Positions 18,218 to 29,002 of a stretch of 64,000 nucleotides of DNA are shown here, piece after piece. Origin of the DNA: Methanobacterium sp. BRmetb2 (GTDB lineage: Archaea > Methanobacteriota > Methanobacteria > Methanobacteriales > Methanobacteriaceae); assembly GCA_003491285.1 (NCBI GenBank), contig CP022705.1:1237501-1301500 (forward strand), given 5' to 3'. Within the stretch, counting starts at the first letter, position 1. Each line of letters starts with the position of its first letter. The translations under genes and the position numbers were made by a program. The notes below the pieces were generated by a model that saw only the letters and a program-made list of their open reading frames with translations, was not told where the DNA came from and ran no database searches.

Positions 18218-20893
18218 ATGAAGGGTAAAGTATCTTTTTTCATTGATGGATTGGAAATAGGAGCTGAAGCAGGCACCTCAATTCTGGAGGCAGCCCTTAA
18301 AAATAATATTTACATTCCTAATCTTTGCTACCATCCCCTCCTAAAATCCAGGGGAGCATGCCGAATGTGTATGGTAGAACTGGAAGATGGAAAGTTGGTC
18401 ACATCTTGTGAGACTCCTGTCCAGGAAGGACTGCAGGTATTCACTGAAACCGAGTCAATAAAGAAGATACGGGAATGGAATGCTAAATTACTTATAAACT
18501 ACCATGAAGTGGACTGTTTGACCTGTGCCCAAGACGGTCAATGCAAATTACAGGATATTTCCTCATTTTTAGGTATAGAAAAGGAAGAATTATATGATTT
18601 AAGGCCTTCACCTACTGAAATTCCTTACGATGAATCCAATCCATTCTTTAGAAGGGATTTAAACAAGTGTATTCTCTGCGGGATTTGTGTAAGGATGTGT
18701 AGTGAAGTGGTGGGAGCCAATGCCATTGAATTTGGTTACCGGGGCTTTGAAACCAAGATAACTACTTTTGGAGATAGGGATATCAAATATTCCAGTTGTG
18801 TATCGTGTGGTGAATGTGTACAGGCCTGTCCAGTTGGTGCTCTCATTCCTAAAGAAACTGAAAAACCTGCAAGAGAAGTGAAAACCACGTGTCCTTACTG
18901 TGGAGTAGGATGTACCATACATTTAGGTGTTCGAGGTGACCAGATCATATCAGTAAGAGCTGACGAAGATAACCAGGTAAATAAGGGGAACCTCTGTGTT
19001 AAAGGTAGGTATGGATTTGGATTTGTTAATAGTCCAGATAGAATAACTAAACCATTAATCAAAAGAGAAAATGGTTTTGAAAAAGTTGAATGGGACGAAG
19101 CCTTGGACCACATTGCTCAAAATTTACTTAAATACAAAGGAGAAGAATTTGGCGCAATAGCTTCAGGTAGATGTACCAATGAAGATAATTACGTATTACA
19201 AAAGTTTACAAGGGCAGTAATGAGTTCTAATAATGTGGACAACTGTGCCCGATCCTGTCATGCTCCTTCAGTAGCAGGATTGGCTCAAACTCTGGGCAGT
19301 GGGGCTATGACCAATTCCACTGATCAAATAACTGATTGCGAGTGTATGTTTATTATTGGGACCAACCCTACTGAAACTTATCCTGTGGTGGGCATGCGCA
19401 TGATGCAGGCGTTGGAGAAAGGTTCCAAACTTATTGTAGTTGATCCACGGGAAATTGATCTAGCAAAACGTGCAGATATATTTTTAAAAATTAATCCAGG
19501 TTCTGATGTGGCCCTAATCATGGGAATGGCCCGAATAATATTGGAGGAGAATCTTCACAACGCCCAATACATTGAAAAGCGGTGTGAAAATTTCCAAGAA
19601 TTTGAAAAATCATTAGAAGCATTTGATCTAAAAACGGTAGAGGACATCACTGGCGTTAAAAAAGAACTTATCAGGAAGGCAGCCCGTTTATATGCTCAAA
19701 GCGAGCCATCCTCTATATTTTACTCCCTGGGAATAACTGAACATTCTCATGGAACAGACAATGTATTTGCATTAAGCAATTTAGCACTTTTGACGGGAAA
19801 CATTGGAAAACTTTCTGCTGGAATAAATCCACTAAGGGGACAAAACAATGTGCAGGGTGTTTGTGACATGGGATGTTTACCTGACACCTATCCCGGATAC
19901 CAGAAAGTAGGTAATGGAGAGGTAAAGGATAAATTTGAGAGGGCATGGAATGTCTCTTTACCCCCGGAAGCAGGACTTAAAATGCCGTTTATGATTGGAG
20001 CCCATGACCAGAATCAAATTAGAGCCCTTTATGTTATGGGAGAAAATCCGGCTTTAAGTGAACCAGACATAACCAATATTAAAAAATCACTTGAAAAAAT
20101 GGAATTTCTCATCGTACAGGACATGTTCCTCACAGAAACAGCTAAAATGGCCCACGTAGTTTTACCCGGCTGTTCCTTTGCTGAAAAGGACGGAACTTTC
20201 ACCAACCAGGAGCGTAGATTCCAAAGAATACGCCGCGCCATACCAGCTCGGGGTGAATCATTACCTGACTGGAAAATAACCTCCCTGATTGCCCGAAAAA
20301 TGGGTGCTGGTGGTTTTGATTATGAAAGTGCACAGGACGTGGCCGAGGAACTGGCAGATCTAACCCCAATATTTGGGGGTATTCGTTATGACCGAATGGA
20401 AGAAGAGGGTTTGCAGTGGCCCTGCACATCCAGTGATGATCCAGGAACATGTGTAATGCATGTGGATGATTTTGCCACTCCAAATGGAAAGGGTAAATTC
20501 ATGCCCCTGGAATACCGGCCACCAGAAGAATTAACTGACGGAGAATATCCTCTAATATTAACCACGGGCCGTATTATCTATCAATACCACACCAGCACCA
20601 TGACTGGTGCAGTGGAAGGACTTAGAGAACTTTATAGTTATGACACTGTGGATATCAATCCACAAGATGCCAAAGAATTAAAAATTATGGATGGTGAATT
20701 AGTAAAAGTCAAATCACGCCGGGGAGAAATTCGTGGAAAAGTAAGAATTACGGAGAAGGTCCCTGAAGGTGTAGTATTTATGACCTTCCACTTTGATGAG
20801 GAACCAACTAACACCCTGACCAGTCCAGCTATGGATCCCCTTTCTAACACCCCGGAATTTAAGGTGTGTGCAGTGAAAGTGGAGAAAGAGTAG
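18218..20893 (+). CDS. fdhA: NuoG-fronted formate dehydrogenase catalytic subunit
   Basis: This 891-residue Mo/W-bisPGD enzyme has an NAD(P)-type electron entry module. A plant-type [2Fe-2S] domain (Cys37, 48, 51, 64) and a His-Cys region (HEVDCLTCAQDGQC) precede a ferredoxin pair (CILCGICVRMC, CVSCGECVQACP) and the catalytic domain starting CPYCGVGC. Cys347 occupies the position of the metal-binding selenocysteine of E. coli FdhH; the context CARSCHAPSVAG matches, followed by GSGAMTNS. It is encoded by TGT, not TGA. Methanogen FdhA normally lacks this N-terminal module and pairs with an F420 subunit. This form instead suits the NuoE/NuoF-like pair at 8.7-11.0 kb. A hydrogenase-linked role cannot be excluded. 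Confidence 0.9.
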   Translation: MKGKVSFFIDGLEIGAEAGTSILEAALKNNIYIPNLCYHPLLKSRGACRMCMVELEDGKLVTSCETPVQEGLQVFTETESIKKIREWNAKLLINYHEVDCLTCAQDGQCKLQDISSFLGIEKEELYDLRPSPTEIPYDESNPFFRRDLNKCILCGICVRMCSEVVGANAIEFGYRGFETKITTFGDRDIKYSSCVSCGECVQACPVGALIPKETEKPAREVKTTCPYCGVGCTIHLGVRGDQIISVRADEDNQVNKGNLCVKGRYGFGFVNSPDRITKPLIKRENGFEKVEWDEALDHIAQNLLKYKGEEFGAIASGRCTNEDNYVLQKFTRAVMSSNNVDNCARSCHAPSVAGLAQTLGSGAMTNSTDQITDCECMFIIGTNPTETYPVVGMRMMQALEKGSKLIVVDPREIDLAKRADIFLKINPGSDVALIMGMARIILEENLHNAQYIEKRCENFQEFEKSLEAFDLKTVEDITGVKKELIRKAARLYAQSEPSSIFYSLGITEHSHGTDNVFALSNLALLTGNIGKLSAGINPLRGQNNVQGVCDMGCLPDTYPGYQKVGNGEVKDKFERAWNVSLPPEAGLKMPFMIGAHDQNQIRALYVMGENPALSEPDITNIKKSLEKMEFLIVQDMFLTETAKMAHVVLPGCSFAEKDGTFTNQERRFQRIRRAIPARGESLPDWKITSLIARKMGAGGFDYESAQDVAEELADLTPIFGGIRYDRMEEEGLQWPCTSSDDPGTCVMHVDDFATPNGKGKFMPLEYRPPEELTDGEYPLILTTGRIIYQYHTSTMTGAVEGLRELYSYDTVDINPQDAKELKIMDGELVKVKSRRGEIRGKVRITEKVPEGVVFMTFHFDEEPTNTLTSPAMDPLSNTPEFKVCAVKVEKE

Positions 20894-20933
20894 TTAGGGA
20901 AATAATAATTTTTTTAGATCATTAATATTACTG

Positions 20934-21851
20934 TTATTCACGTAACTGAAGAGATTTATAGGTAACGACCTGGCAAGTATCACCTTTTTTTATTTGCCCC
21001 TTTCCTTCTTTACTAATGACGTAGCAGTTGGATTCTAAAATGGATTTATTTATCCCTGCTCTGGTTCTCAGGCCTTTAACTTCACCATTTTTATAAAAAG
21101 CCCGGATAACATTGTATTTATCTGGAGATGATTTCATATCAGATAGGGCCACAGCGTCTCTGGCTTTCATTTTCCAGTAAATATTCTGCATTTTAAAGCA
21201 ACCAGACCCTTGAGAGCATATTGGTTAGAATTAATAATCATACCTAGTTCTAATCCACCGGAAGGTTCTGCCAGTTCACTCCATGTTATTATTACTCCTA
21301 TTTGTGGTTTTTTGTATACTCAACAGCTTTGTGCCCGGTAGAGACAATTAGGGCCATAAGATGTGGATTTAAAATTTGGTCTTTTCTTAAGATTAACTCT
21401 CCTTTTTTCAAATCTTCCCTTGAAGAGAAACGTCTTGGTTAAAGGTTACTGGTTTTTCCAGGTGGACATATTCTCCTTCCTCATAACCAAATTCCTGCAT
21501 AATAACTGCATCAGATCCAGCAGGCATGGGGGCTCCGGTAGCGATTTTTACTGCTTCACCATTTTTCAGATTATATTGGAGGTGTATCCTGCTCCAATAT
21601 CATCTTTGGTTTTAAGTGCAACAGGATCTGATCTGACGGCATGGGAGGTGTTTTCAGCAATGACTGCATATACGTCTATAGTAGCACGGTTAAACGGAAA
21701 TAAATCAATTAAAACTTCAATGTCCTGGATAAAACTCGTATATTAGCTTCTGATAATTTAATATATCCTTTTTTTGTTTTTAATTCTATTTTTTCAATTA
21801 TTTTTTGGCTTTTGCTACAGGTATTAGTTCGTCATGATATGTGTAATACAT
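20934..21851 (-). pseudogene. moeA: Degraded moeA (molybdopterin molybdenumtransferase)
   Basis: Reading the minus strand in shifting frames recovers MoeA segments in the correct order. An N-terminal DELIPVAKAKK lies near 21830, then LFPFNRATIDVYAV near 21690. GEAVKIATGAPMPAGSDAVIM lies near 21500-21560, DLKKGELILRKDQILNP near 21370-21410, and GVIITWSELAEPSGG near 21250-21300. The C-terminal domain appears as an 85-residue open stretch, 20934-21191. At least two frameshifts or stops occur, and the central molybdate/adenylate-binding part (over 100 residues) is deleted between about 21200 and 21230. MoeA inserts molybdate into molybdopterin, so a functional copy must exist elsewhere if the Mo enzymes work. 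The 5' end is approximate. Confidence 0.85.
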
Positions 21852-22242
21852 AATTGGAAGGAATTTATATGAATTATCTTATGCGTTAATCCCTTCTTTT
21901 ATTTATCTGGAGTATCTGGAGGTGAACTAGTTTCTAACTTATTTCAGTTTTTTAATGCATTAATACTCTTTTTATTCATTAAATCATTATTTAAAAATTA
22001 TTTTATTTTATATAATACATTAAAATAAACTTTTTTTTGAATTAAAATGTTTTGTACAAATTTTTTTTTTAATAACAAAAATTTTAAATCTATTTTGTTC
22101 TATATAGTGAATTTAGGTGTATTTTAAAATTAATAGTTAGTGTACTAATCACACAATACTATATAAACTTATCGTTATAGATTTAGTAGAAATATATATA
22201 TTAATTAGAGTTTAAAGTGTAATCAATACACATGGTGACCAA
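21852..22242. other. Promoter region of the fwd operon
   Basis: No gene is visible in this A/T-rich stretch. A clear archaeal TATA box (CTATATAAAC) is at 22159-22168. A CTTATCG word at 22168-22174 matches one arm of the Mo/W-cluster dyad but has no partner arm. GGTGA at 22234-22238 serves the ATG at 22243. Confidence 0.55.
22159..22168 (+). promoter_or_regulatory. TATA box of the fwd operon
   Basis: CTATATAAAC is a strong match to the archaeal TATA element. It predicts a transcription start about 25 bases downstream, near 22190, and a leader of about 50 bases. Confidence 0.65.
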
Positions 22243-22692
22243 ATGCCGAAGCATATAGTTTCTGGATTAAAATATTTAACTGCAGTAGAACTACGAAAAC
22301 AAGGCCATACGCAGAGAGAAATTGCCGATGTATTAGATATGGACAGATCAACAGTTTCACATTATTTAAATGGCCGAAATTTATCTTGGAATTCTATTGA
22401 GATAGCAGAGACCATCACGAATTTATGTCCAAAAGATTTCTTGCTTTTGACATATGCGCTGGTAAAAGACGAAGAAAAAACTCGAAGCATAGTAAAAACA
22501 TGTTCAAAGCGAAAATATGAAGTCCATATAAATGACACCTGCATTGGTTGCGGACTGTGTGTAGACTTGTGTATGATGAACGCCATAGTGCTTAAAAATC
22601 TCAAAGCACATATAGACTCCAATTGGTGTTGCGGTTGCCTTATATGTGAAGAAAGGTGCCCAACAAGTTCTATAGAAATTTTGGAGGTATGA
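22243..22692 (+). CDS. fwdH: HTH-ferredoxin fusion heading the fwd operon
   Basis: This 149-residue protein has two parts. Residues about 10-50 form a helix-turn-helix of the resolvase/sigma-like kind (LRKQGHTQREIADVLDMDRSTVSHYLNG). Residues 85-149 form a two-cluster ferredoxin domain with CIGCGLCVDLC and CCGCLICEERCP. It occupies the position of fwdH in the Methanothermobacter fwdHFGDACB operon. The stop is followed one base later by the fwdF start. The fusion suggests an Fe-S- or redox-responsive regulator of its own operon. That role is inferred, and it could equally be an electron-transfer subunit that kept a DNA-binding domain. Confidence 0.75.
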   Translation: MPKHIVSGLKYLTAVELRKQGHTQREIADVLDMDRSTVSHYLNGRNLSWNSIEIAETITNLCPKDFLLLTYALVKDEEKTRSIVKTCSKRKYEVHINDTCIGCGLCVDLCMMNAIVLKNLKAHIDSNWCCGCLICEERCPTSSIEILEV

Positions 22693-22693
22693 A

Positions 22694-23731
22694 ATGATTG
22701 CAAACACGAAGGAGGTCAAAGGCAAGGACTTTGACGTTAAAAGATCAGCTGAAGAAAAAAGAGAACTGATTTATAAAGATGACATCTGTGTCGGGTGCGG
22801 TATCTGTGAAAATATATGTCCAGTGGAAGCAATAGAATTAGGATCAATCGGTGCAATTGTAAGAACCGAAGCTGATGAATCTAAAATCTGTGTAGATGAA
22901 GACAAATGTGTTCTCTGTGGAATGTGCAGTGTAGGATGTCCTGTTGATGCTCTAGATTTAAAAATTGATGATGTATCAATCAAAACCATGGATTCATATC
23001 CTAGCTATATTTCATCTGCAGAGATCGACAATGAAACATGTATCCACTGTAAAGCATGTGAAATAGCCTGTCCAAGAGAAGCCATAACCATTGCAAGAGA
23101 ACTTCCTGACAGATCCAAGCTAGTAACCGGTGAAATAGAAGTAGATAAAGATACATGTGTCTATTGTGGAGCATGTGAAGAAATGTGTCCTGCAGACGCA
23201 ATAAGGGTTGATCAAGACATAGATTCTCGTGATATTGAAATAGATGAAGATAAATGTGTATACTGTTTGGTATGTAAAAAAGTATGTCCAGTTGACGCTA
23301 TTAGGGCTGCATGTAGAACCTGTTCATATGGAGAATATGACATTGACCCTGCAGATGCAGAAATAAAAGGAGAATCTTTCATAGATGATGAACTGTGTGT
23401 CCGCTGCGGATGGTGTGAAGAAATCTGTCCTGTAGACGCAGCTACAGTCAAAAAGGCATTTAAAGGTGAATTAAATATTGATCAGGACAAATGTACTACT
23501 TGTGGTGCATGTATTGATGTATGTCCATGTGATGTGTTGTCATTCCATCAAGCCTCAAAACCTGGTGAAATAGGGGAGAAGGTTGAAAAAGATGAAACCT
23601 TCTGTATATATTGTGGTGCATGTGAAAATGTGTGTCCTGTTGAAGCAATAGATGTCAAGAGAACGGATATAGATTACACTCCTACCAAATCAAAATCGTG
23701 GAAAAACAAACTAGAATCCTTAAAAACTTAA
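22694..23731 (+). CDS. fwdF: Formylmethanofuran dehydrogenase polyferredoxin subunit F
   Basis: This 345-residue polyferredoxin carries eight CxxCxxCxxxCP motifs, for example CVGCGICENICP near the start and CIYCGACENVCP near residue 305, so it can hold about sixteen [4Fe-4S] clusters paired in ferredoxin folds. In the Fwd complex FwdF wires electrons from ferredoxin or the Hdr complex to the tungstopterin site. Translation is likely coupled to the preceding gene (one-base gap). A close paralogue with the same eight motifs is encoded at 35832-36824. Confidence 0.93.
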   Translation: MIANTKEVKGKDFDVKRSAEEKRELIYKDDICVGCGICENICPVEAIELGSIGAIVRTEADESKICVDEDKCVLCGMCSVGCPVDALDLKIDDVSIKTMDSYPSYISSAEIDNETCIHCKACEIACPREAITIARELPDRSKLVTGEIEVDKDTCVYCGACEEMCPADAIRVDQDIDSRDIEIDEDKCVYCLVCKKVCPVDAIRAACRTCSYGEYDIDPADAEIKGESFIDDELCVRCGWCEEICPVDAATVKKAFKGELNIDQDKCTTCGACIDVCPCDVLSFHQASKPGEIGEKVEKDETFCIYCGACENVCPVEAIDVKRTDIDYTPTKSKSWKNKLESLKT

Positions 23732-23746
23732 TTCTTAGGTGATATA

Positions 23747-23977
23747 ATGGAACTGAAAGTAAACCAAGATAACTGCCTTGGATGCGGTGTTTGCGTAGTA
23801 GCATGCCCAGTAAACGTATCCATCAGTCCGGAAGTAGAGGGAGGACACGGACCTAAAACCGAAGAAGTAATAATGATGGTTGAAAATGGAGTAATCAAAT
23901 TGTTTAGCTCCGATAAATGCACTAAATGTGGGACATGCCAAGTATTCTGCCCTACAGATGCGATATGGCTAGAATGA
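23747..23977 (+). CDS. fwdG: Formylmethanofuran dehydrogenase ferredoxin subunit G
   Basis: This 76-residue two-cluster ferredoxin has CLGCGVCVVACP near the N-terminus and CTKCGTCQVFCP near the C-terminus. Length and position between fwdF and fwdD match FwdG, which links the polyferredoxin to the catalytic subunit. The ATG follows AGGTGA. The spacing to both neighbours is short (15 and 9 bases), so it is part of one operon. Confidence 0.92.
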   Translation: MELKVNQDNCLGCGVCVVACPVNVSISPEVEGGHGPKTEEVIMMVENGVIKLFSSDKCTKCGTCQVFCPTDAIWLE

Positions 23978-23986
23978 GGTGTAAAA

Positions 23987-24523
23987 GTGACTTATATAGA
24001 AAAACCAAGCGTTCCAAAGGTAGTAAAATTAGAAGAACCAACTACTACAGAACGAAAAAAATTAGAACTTATGCTGAACACTGGTTCTGACATTTACCAG
24101 GGAGCATGCAAAAAACGAGGATCCACACTCAAAGATGAATACAGAAAGGTTACAGGGATCGCATACATGGACCCTATGGACATGGCTAAATTAGGTGTCA
24201 CTAACTGGGACAGTGTGAAAGTGACAACTGATTGGGGAGAAGTTGTTGTTTACGCCGCCCATTCAAGGGATGCTCCTCATGAAGGAACCATATTCATACC
24301 AAAAGGCCCATGGGCAAACGTTATTACCAGCCATGAAACTTACTGTTGCTGTGACCCTACCTACAAAGGAATCATGTGCACCGTAGAAAAATCGGATGAA
24401 GAAGTATTATTAATGGCTGACCTCATGAGAGCAGTCTACAAAAAATATGTTAAAGATGATAAAAGCATCGATGGGCTTAAATCACTTGGTGAGATGCCTG
24501 TTTATAAAAAAATTAAAAATTGA
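23987..24523 (+). CDS. fwdD: Formylmethanofuran dehydrogenase subunit D
   Basis: This 178-residue protein holds a molybdopterin-dinucleotide-binding domain that completes the pterin pocket of FwdB. Family features include LNTGSDIYQGACKKRG, a double-psi barrel core (MDPMDMAKLGVTNWDSVKV) and IPKGPWANVI. The start is GTG behind GAGGTG. It is longer than the roughly 130-residue minimal form because of a C-terminal extension containing CCCDPTYKGIMC. It sits directly before fwdB, its structural partner. Confidence 0.92.
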   Translation: MTYIEKPSVPKVVKLEEPTTTERKKLELMLNTGSDIYQGACKKRGSTLKDEYRKVTGIAYMDPMDMAKLGVTNWDSVKVTTDWGEVVVYAAHSRDAPHEGTIFIPKGPWANVITSHETYCCCDPTYKGIMCTVEKSDEEVLLMADLMRAVYKKYVKDDKSIDGLKSLGEMPVYKKIKN

Positions 24524-24535
24524 GGAGGTATACAA

Positions 24536-25888
24536 ATGGCATACGAAGAGCCCGTAACTGACTACGATAACATCGTAGAAAATTGTACTTGCGCATTTTG
24601 CGGATGTAACTGTGATGATTTAGATTATTTAATTAAAGATGGGCATGTTGTTGCAGTAAGACACGCCTGCCGGTTAGGCGCCAGTAAGATCATGGAAGAT
24701 ATGGATCAAAGATTAATGGTTCCAATGATCAGGGGCGAAGACGGCGAACTTGCTGAAACAGACTGGGATACTGCCCTAGACAAAGCTGCAGAACTCATAG
24801 CTGGTGCTGTAAGACCTATATTCTATGGTTGGAGTGAAACTTCCATTGAAACCATGAAACATGGTATCCGGTTAGGAGAACTGGTTGGTGCAGTGTTAGA
24901 TAACCAAGCAACTATCTGCCACGGCCCTTCACTTCAGGCAGTGCAAAATGTAGGATACCCAGTAATGACACTTGGTGAAGTTAAAAACAGAGCTGATATG
25001 TGTGTTTACACTGGAAGTAACCCTATGAACTCACACCCAAGACATTTGGCCAGATACAGTACATTCCCTCGAGGATGGTTCAGACCAAGAGGCAGATTTG
25101 ATAGAACAGTAGTCACCATGGATCCTAAATTCAGTGACACAGCAAAAATGTCTGATATTTGGGTAGGATTTGAACAAAATGGGGATTATGGATTTTACAA
25201 CGCTATAAGGGCAGTTTTGAAAGGTAAAGAACTCCAACATGATTATATATCCGGCATACCTAAGGAAGACATTTACGAATTAGCTGAAGCCATGAAGAAC
25301 ACTCAATTTGGAGCATTGTTTTTCGGTTTAGGACTTACCCACACATTATCCAAACAAAGAAACATTGACATAGCTATTCAAATGGTGCAGGACTTAAACA
25401 AATACACCAAATGGGTACTAATGCCTATGAGAGGTCACTACAATGTTAATGGATTCAACATTTTCATGGCATATGAAATGGGATTCCCATATGGTGTAGA
25501 TTTCTCTAGAGGATATCCAAGATACATGAATGGAGAAACAAACACCATTGACTTATTAACCCGAAAAGAATGTGATGTGTTCATGGTCGTAGCTGCAGAT
25601 CCTGGTGCTCACTACCCTGGAGGGGCAGTAAAACACCTGGCAGAAATTCCAGTTATACAATTAGACATTCACTGGGGACCATCTACAGAAATTGCAGATG
25701 TAGTACTCCCTGGATCATTCATTGGTGTAGAAGCCGGCGGTACTAGTTATCGTATGGATGGTGTTCCAATCTACATGAAGAAGGCAATAGATAAACCTGA
25801 AACTTGCCGTGACGATGAATGGATCGTTAGAGAATTATTAGAAAGGGTTGAAAAAATCAAAGCTGAGCAGGCAATAGCCAGTAAATAA
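24536..25888 (+). CDS. fwdB: Formylmethanofuran dehydrogenase catalytic subunit B
   Basis: This 450-residue tungsto/molybdopterin subunit reduces CO2 to formate inside the Fwd complex. The N-terminal cluster site is cysteine rich (CTCAFCGCNC, residues 17-26, with Cys45). Cys128 in TICHGPS is the metal-ligand position of FwdB; some methanogens encode selenocysteine here, but this gene has TGC. A strong GAGGAGG precedes the ATG. Whether the metal is W or Mo cannot be told from sequence; operon layout favours the tungsten isoenzyme. Confidence 0.94.
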   Translation: MAYEEPVTDYDNIVENCTCAFCGCNCDDLDYLIKDGHVVAVRHACRLGASKIMEDMDQRLMVPMIRGEDGELAETDWDTALDKAAELIAGAVRPIFYGWSETSIETMKHGIRLGELVGAVLDNQATICHGPSLQAVQNVGYPVMTLGEVKNRADMCVYTGSNPMNSHPRHLARYSTFPRGWFRPRGRFDRTVVTMDPKFSDTAKMSDIWVGFEQNGDYGFYNAIRAVLKGKELQHDYISGIPKEDIYELAEAMKNTQFGALFFGLGLTHTLSKQRNIDIAIQMVQDLNKYTKWVLMPMRGHYNVNGFNIFMAYEMGFPYGVDFSRGYPRYMNGETNTIDLLTRKECDVFMVVAADPGAHYPGGAVKHLAEIPVIQLDIHWGPSTEIADVVLPGSFIGVEAGGTSYRMDGVPIYMKKAIDKPETCRDDEWIVRELLERVEKIKAEQAIASK

Positions 25889-25898
25889 GGTGATTTTC

Positions 25899-27608
<1,710 letters not shown>

Positions 27609-27619
27609 GGGTGTTAAAT

Positions 27620-28429
27620 TTGAAGACAATAACATTAACTTTAAAGAAAAAATCCCAAATAGCCCTGGAATTTGATGAGTTAATCCCAGATAATATTTAT
27701 AACTGGGAAAAATCCGATTTTGAAGAATATCAGGTTCCAGTTGGAAACTCCAGATTCCCTTTGACCGACTACTTTGATATTGATGTAGAAGGAACCGCTG
27801 AAAGTCCAGAAGAAGTTAAAATGATTCTGGATGGAGATATGGGTCGTGTTAAATACATAGGCTCTAAGATGGGTGCTGGAGAAATTATAGTAAACGGAGA
27901 TGCTGATTTACACTGTGGAGCTGAAATGATTGGCGGTAAAATAACCGTTAATGGAGATGCTGAGAGCTATGCCGGCAGAGAAATGAAAGGTGGAGAACTC
28001 ACCATCATGGGTAACACCAGAGAATTCTGCGGATGTTCCTACATTGGGGACTGGAGAGGAATGAGCGGTGGAAAAATTACCATTCAGGGAAATGCAGGTA
28101 AACAGCTAGGAGAATGTCTTTCTGGCGGTGAAATATACGTCAAAGGAGATTGTGACATTTTAGCTGGTATACACATGACCAAAGGATTCATTCAAATCGA
28201 TGGTAATGTAACCCGATGGCCTGGTGGACAGATGAAAAATGGTAACATACTCATCAACGGACGGTTAGGTACTCTCCTAGAAGGTTTCGTACAGGATGGA
28301 GTTGTTACAGATCCTGACATCGATGGAAAAGCATTTTCCGGTAAATACATTAAATATACTGGAGATATAGCACTAAATGGAAAAGGTGGATTGTACTTAA
28401 ACGCAGAGAAAAACAGAGATCTGCTTTAA
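27620..28429 (+). CDS. fwdC: Formylmethanofuran dehydrogenase subunit C
   Basis: This 269-residue protein is a right-handed beta-helix related to the C-terminal domain of glutamate synthase. It has repeating G-x-I/L-x-(V/I)-x-G-(D/N)-A-like turns from about residue 80 to 230 (for example GGKITVNGDAESYAGREMKGG). FwdC scaffolds FwdA and FwdB. The TTG at 27620 is preferred because AGGGGTG ends six bases upstream, giving the family start MKTITLTLK; a GTG at 27611 overlaps the Shine-Dalgarno. It is the last gene of the operon. Confidence 0.93.
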   Translation: MKTITLTLKKKSQIALEFDELIPDNIYNWEKSDFEEYQVPVGNSRFPLTDYFDIDVEGTAESPEEVKMILDGDMGRVKYIGSKMGAGEIIVNGDADLHCGAEMIGGKITVNGDAESYAGREMKGGELTIMGNTREFCGCSYIGDWRGMSGGKITIQGNAGKQLGECLSGGEIYVKGDCDILAGIHMTKGFIQIDGNVTRWPGGQMKNGNILINGRLGTLLEGFVQDGVVTDPDIDGKAFSGKYIKYTGDIALNGKGGLYLNAEKNRDLL

Positions 28430-28435
28430 ATACAT

Positions 28436-28456
28436 CTTTCCCTTTTTTTATTTTTT
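28436..28456 (+). terminator. T-rich terminator of the fwd operon
   Basis: Seven T residues and then six more follow the fwdC stop within 30 bases, the usual poly-T archaeal terminator. No stable stem is obvious. Confidence 0.5.
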
Positions 28457-28505
28457 AAAAAATTAAAACTACAATTTAATCTGTTTTTTTTAAACATGTG
28501 ATATT

Positions 28506-28799
28506 ATGGAAAAAGAAATTACTCTAAAATCTGATGAATTACTTGAATATATAAAGGAAAATGTAGAGACTTATGATCTCTTAGAAATAAGTTACAATCG
28601 TATTTATGCGCCGGGTGAAGTTTTAGATATAGAATTTGATGATGAATATGGTGATGAAATCTTCGAAATTACCCTGCAACTTACAGGTGAACTTTTAAAT
28701 GATACCATTAAAATTGACATGTTAGAATTAAAGGATGATATAATCGAGATAATTCATACTAAAGACAAAAGATCTACAGTTATTGTTGTGGAAGCCTAA
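28506..28799 (+). CDS. Small acidic protein of unknown function, paralogue 1
   Basis: I do not recognise the family of this 97-residue acidic protein. It aligns along its whole length with the next gene: both start MEK(E/K)IT, then share EYIK(E/N)NV, YD(L/I)LE(L/I)SYNR(I/V)Y and PGEVL, and near the end LKDD-type (E/K)DD(I/L)IE(I/V)IH. No cysteines, membrane segments or nucleotide-binding motifs are visible. It lies 76 bases after fwdC behind a poly-T signal, so it may be a separate unit. The duplicated pair just downstream of fwd is suggestive but not proof of a link. Confidence 0.65.
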   Translation: MEKEITLKSDELLEYIKENVETYDLLEISYNRIYAPGEVLDIEFDDEYGDEIFEITLQLTGELLNDTIKIDMLELKDDIIEIIHTKDKRSTVIVVEA

Positions 28800-29002
28800 T
28801 TATTTTTAATTTGAATTTAAAATGGTATTATACCAGTATTAATCTTCTATAATTTTTTTTAAATATGTTTTTTAATTTTTATTGAGAATTTAATTCTAAT
28901 AATTTGCAATGAAACATTTATTAGATAAATTAAATATAAAATCATACAGATAAAACTTCATGTGAAAGTTATTTCCCCGTAATTAGTGTAGGAGGGATTT
29001 TT

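Noticed and set aside
19244..19273. Possible selenocysteine in the formate dehydrogenase active site
   Set aside because: The codon is TGT (Cys347), and no in-frame TGA occurs there. FwdB likewise uses TGC at Cys128.
21363..21746. 127-codon open frame on the plus strand
   Set aside because: It lies antisense to the decayed moeA, whose conserved fragments explain the sequence on the minus strand.
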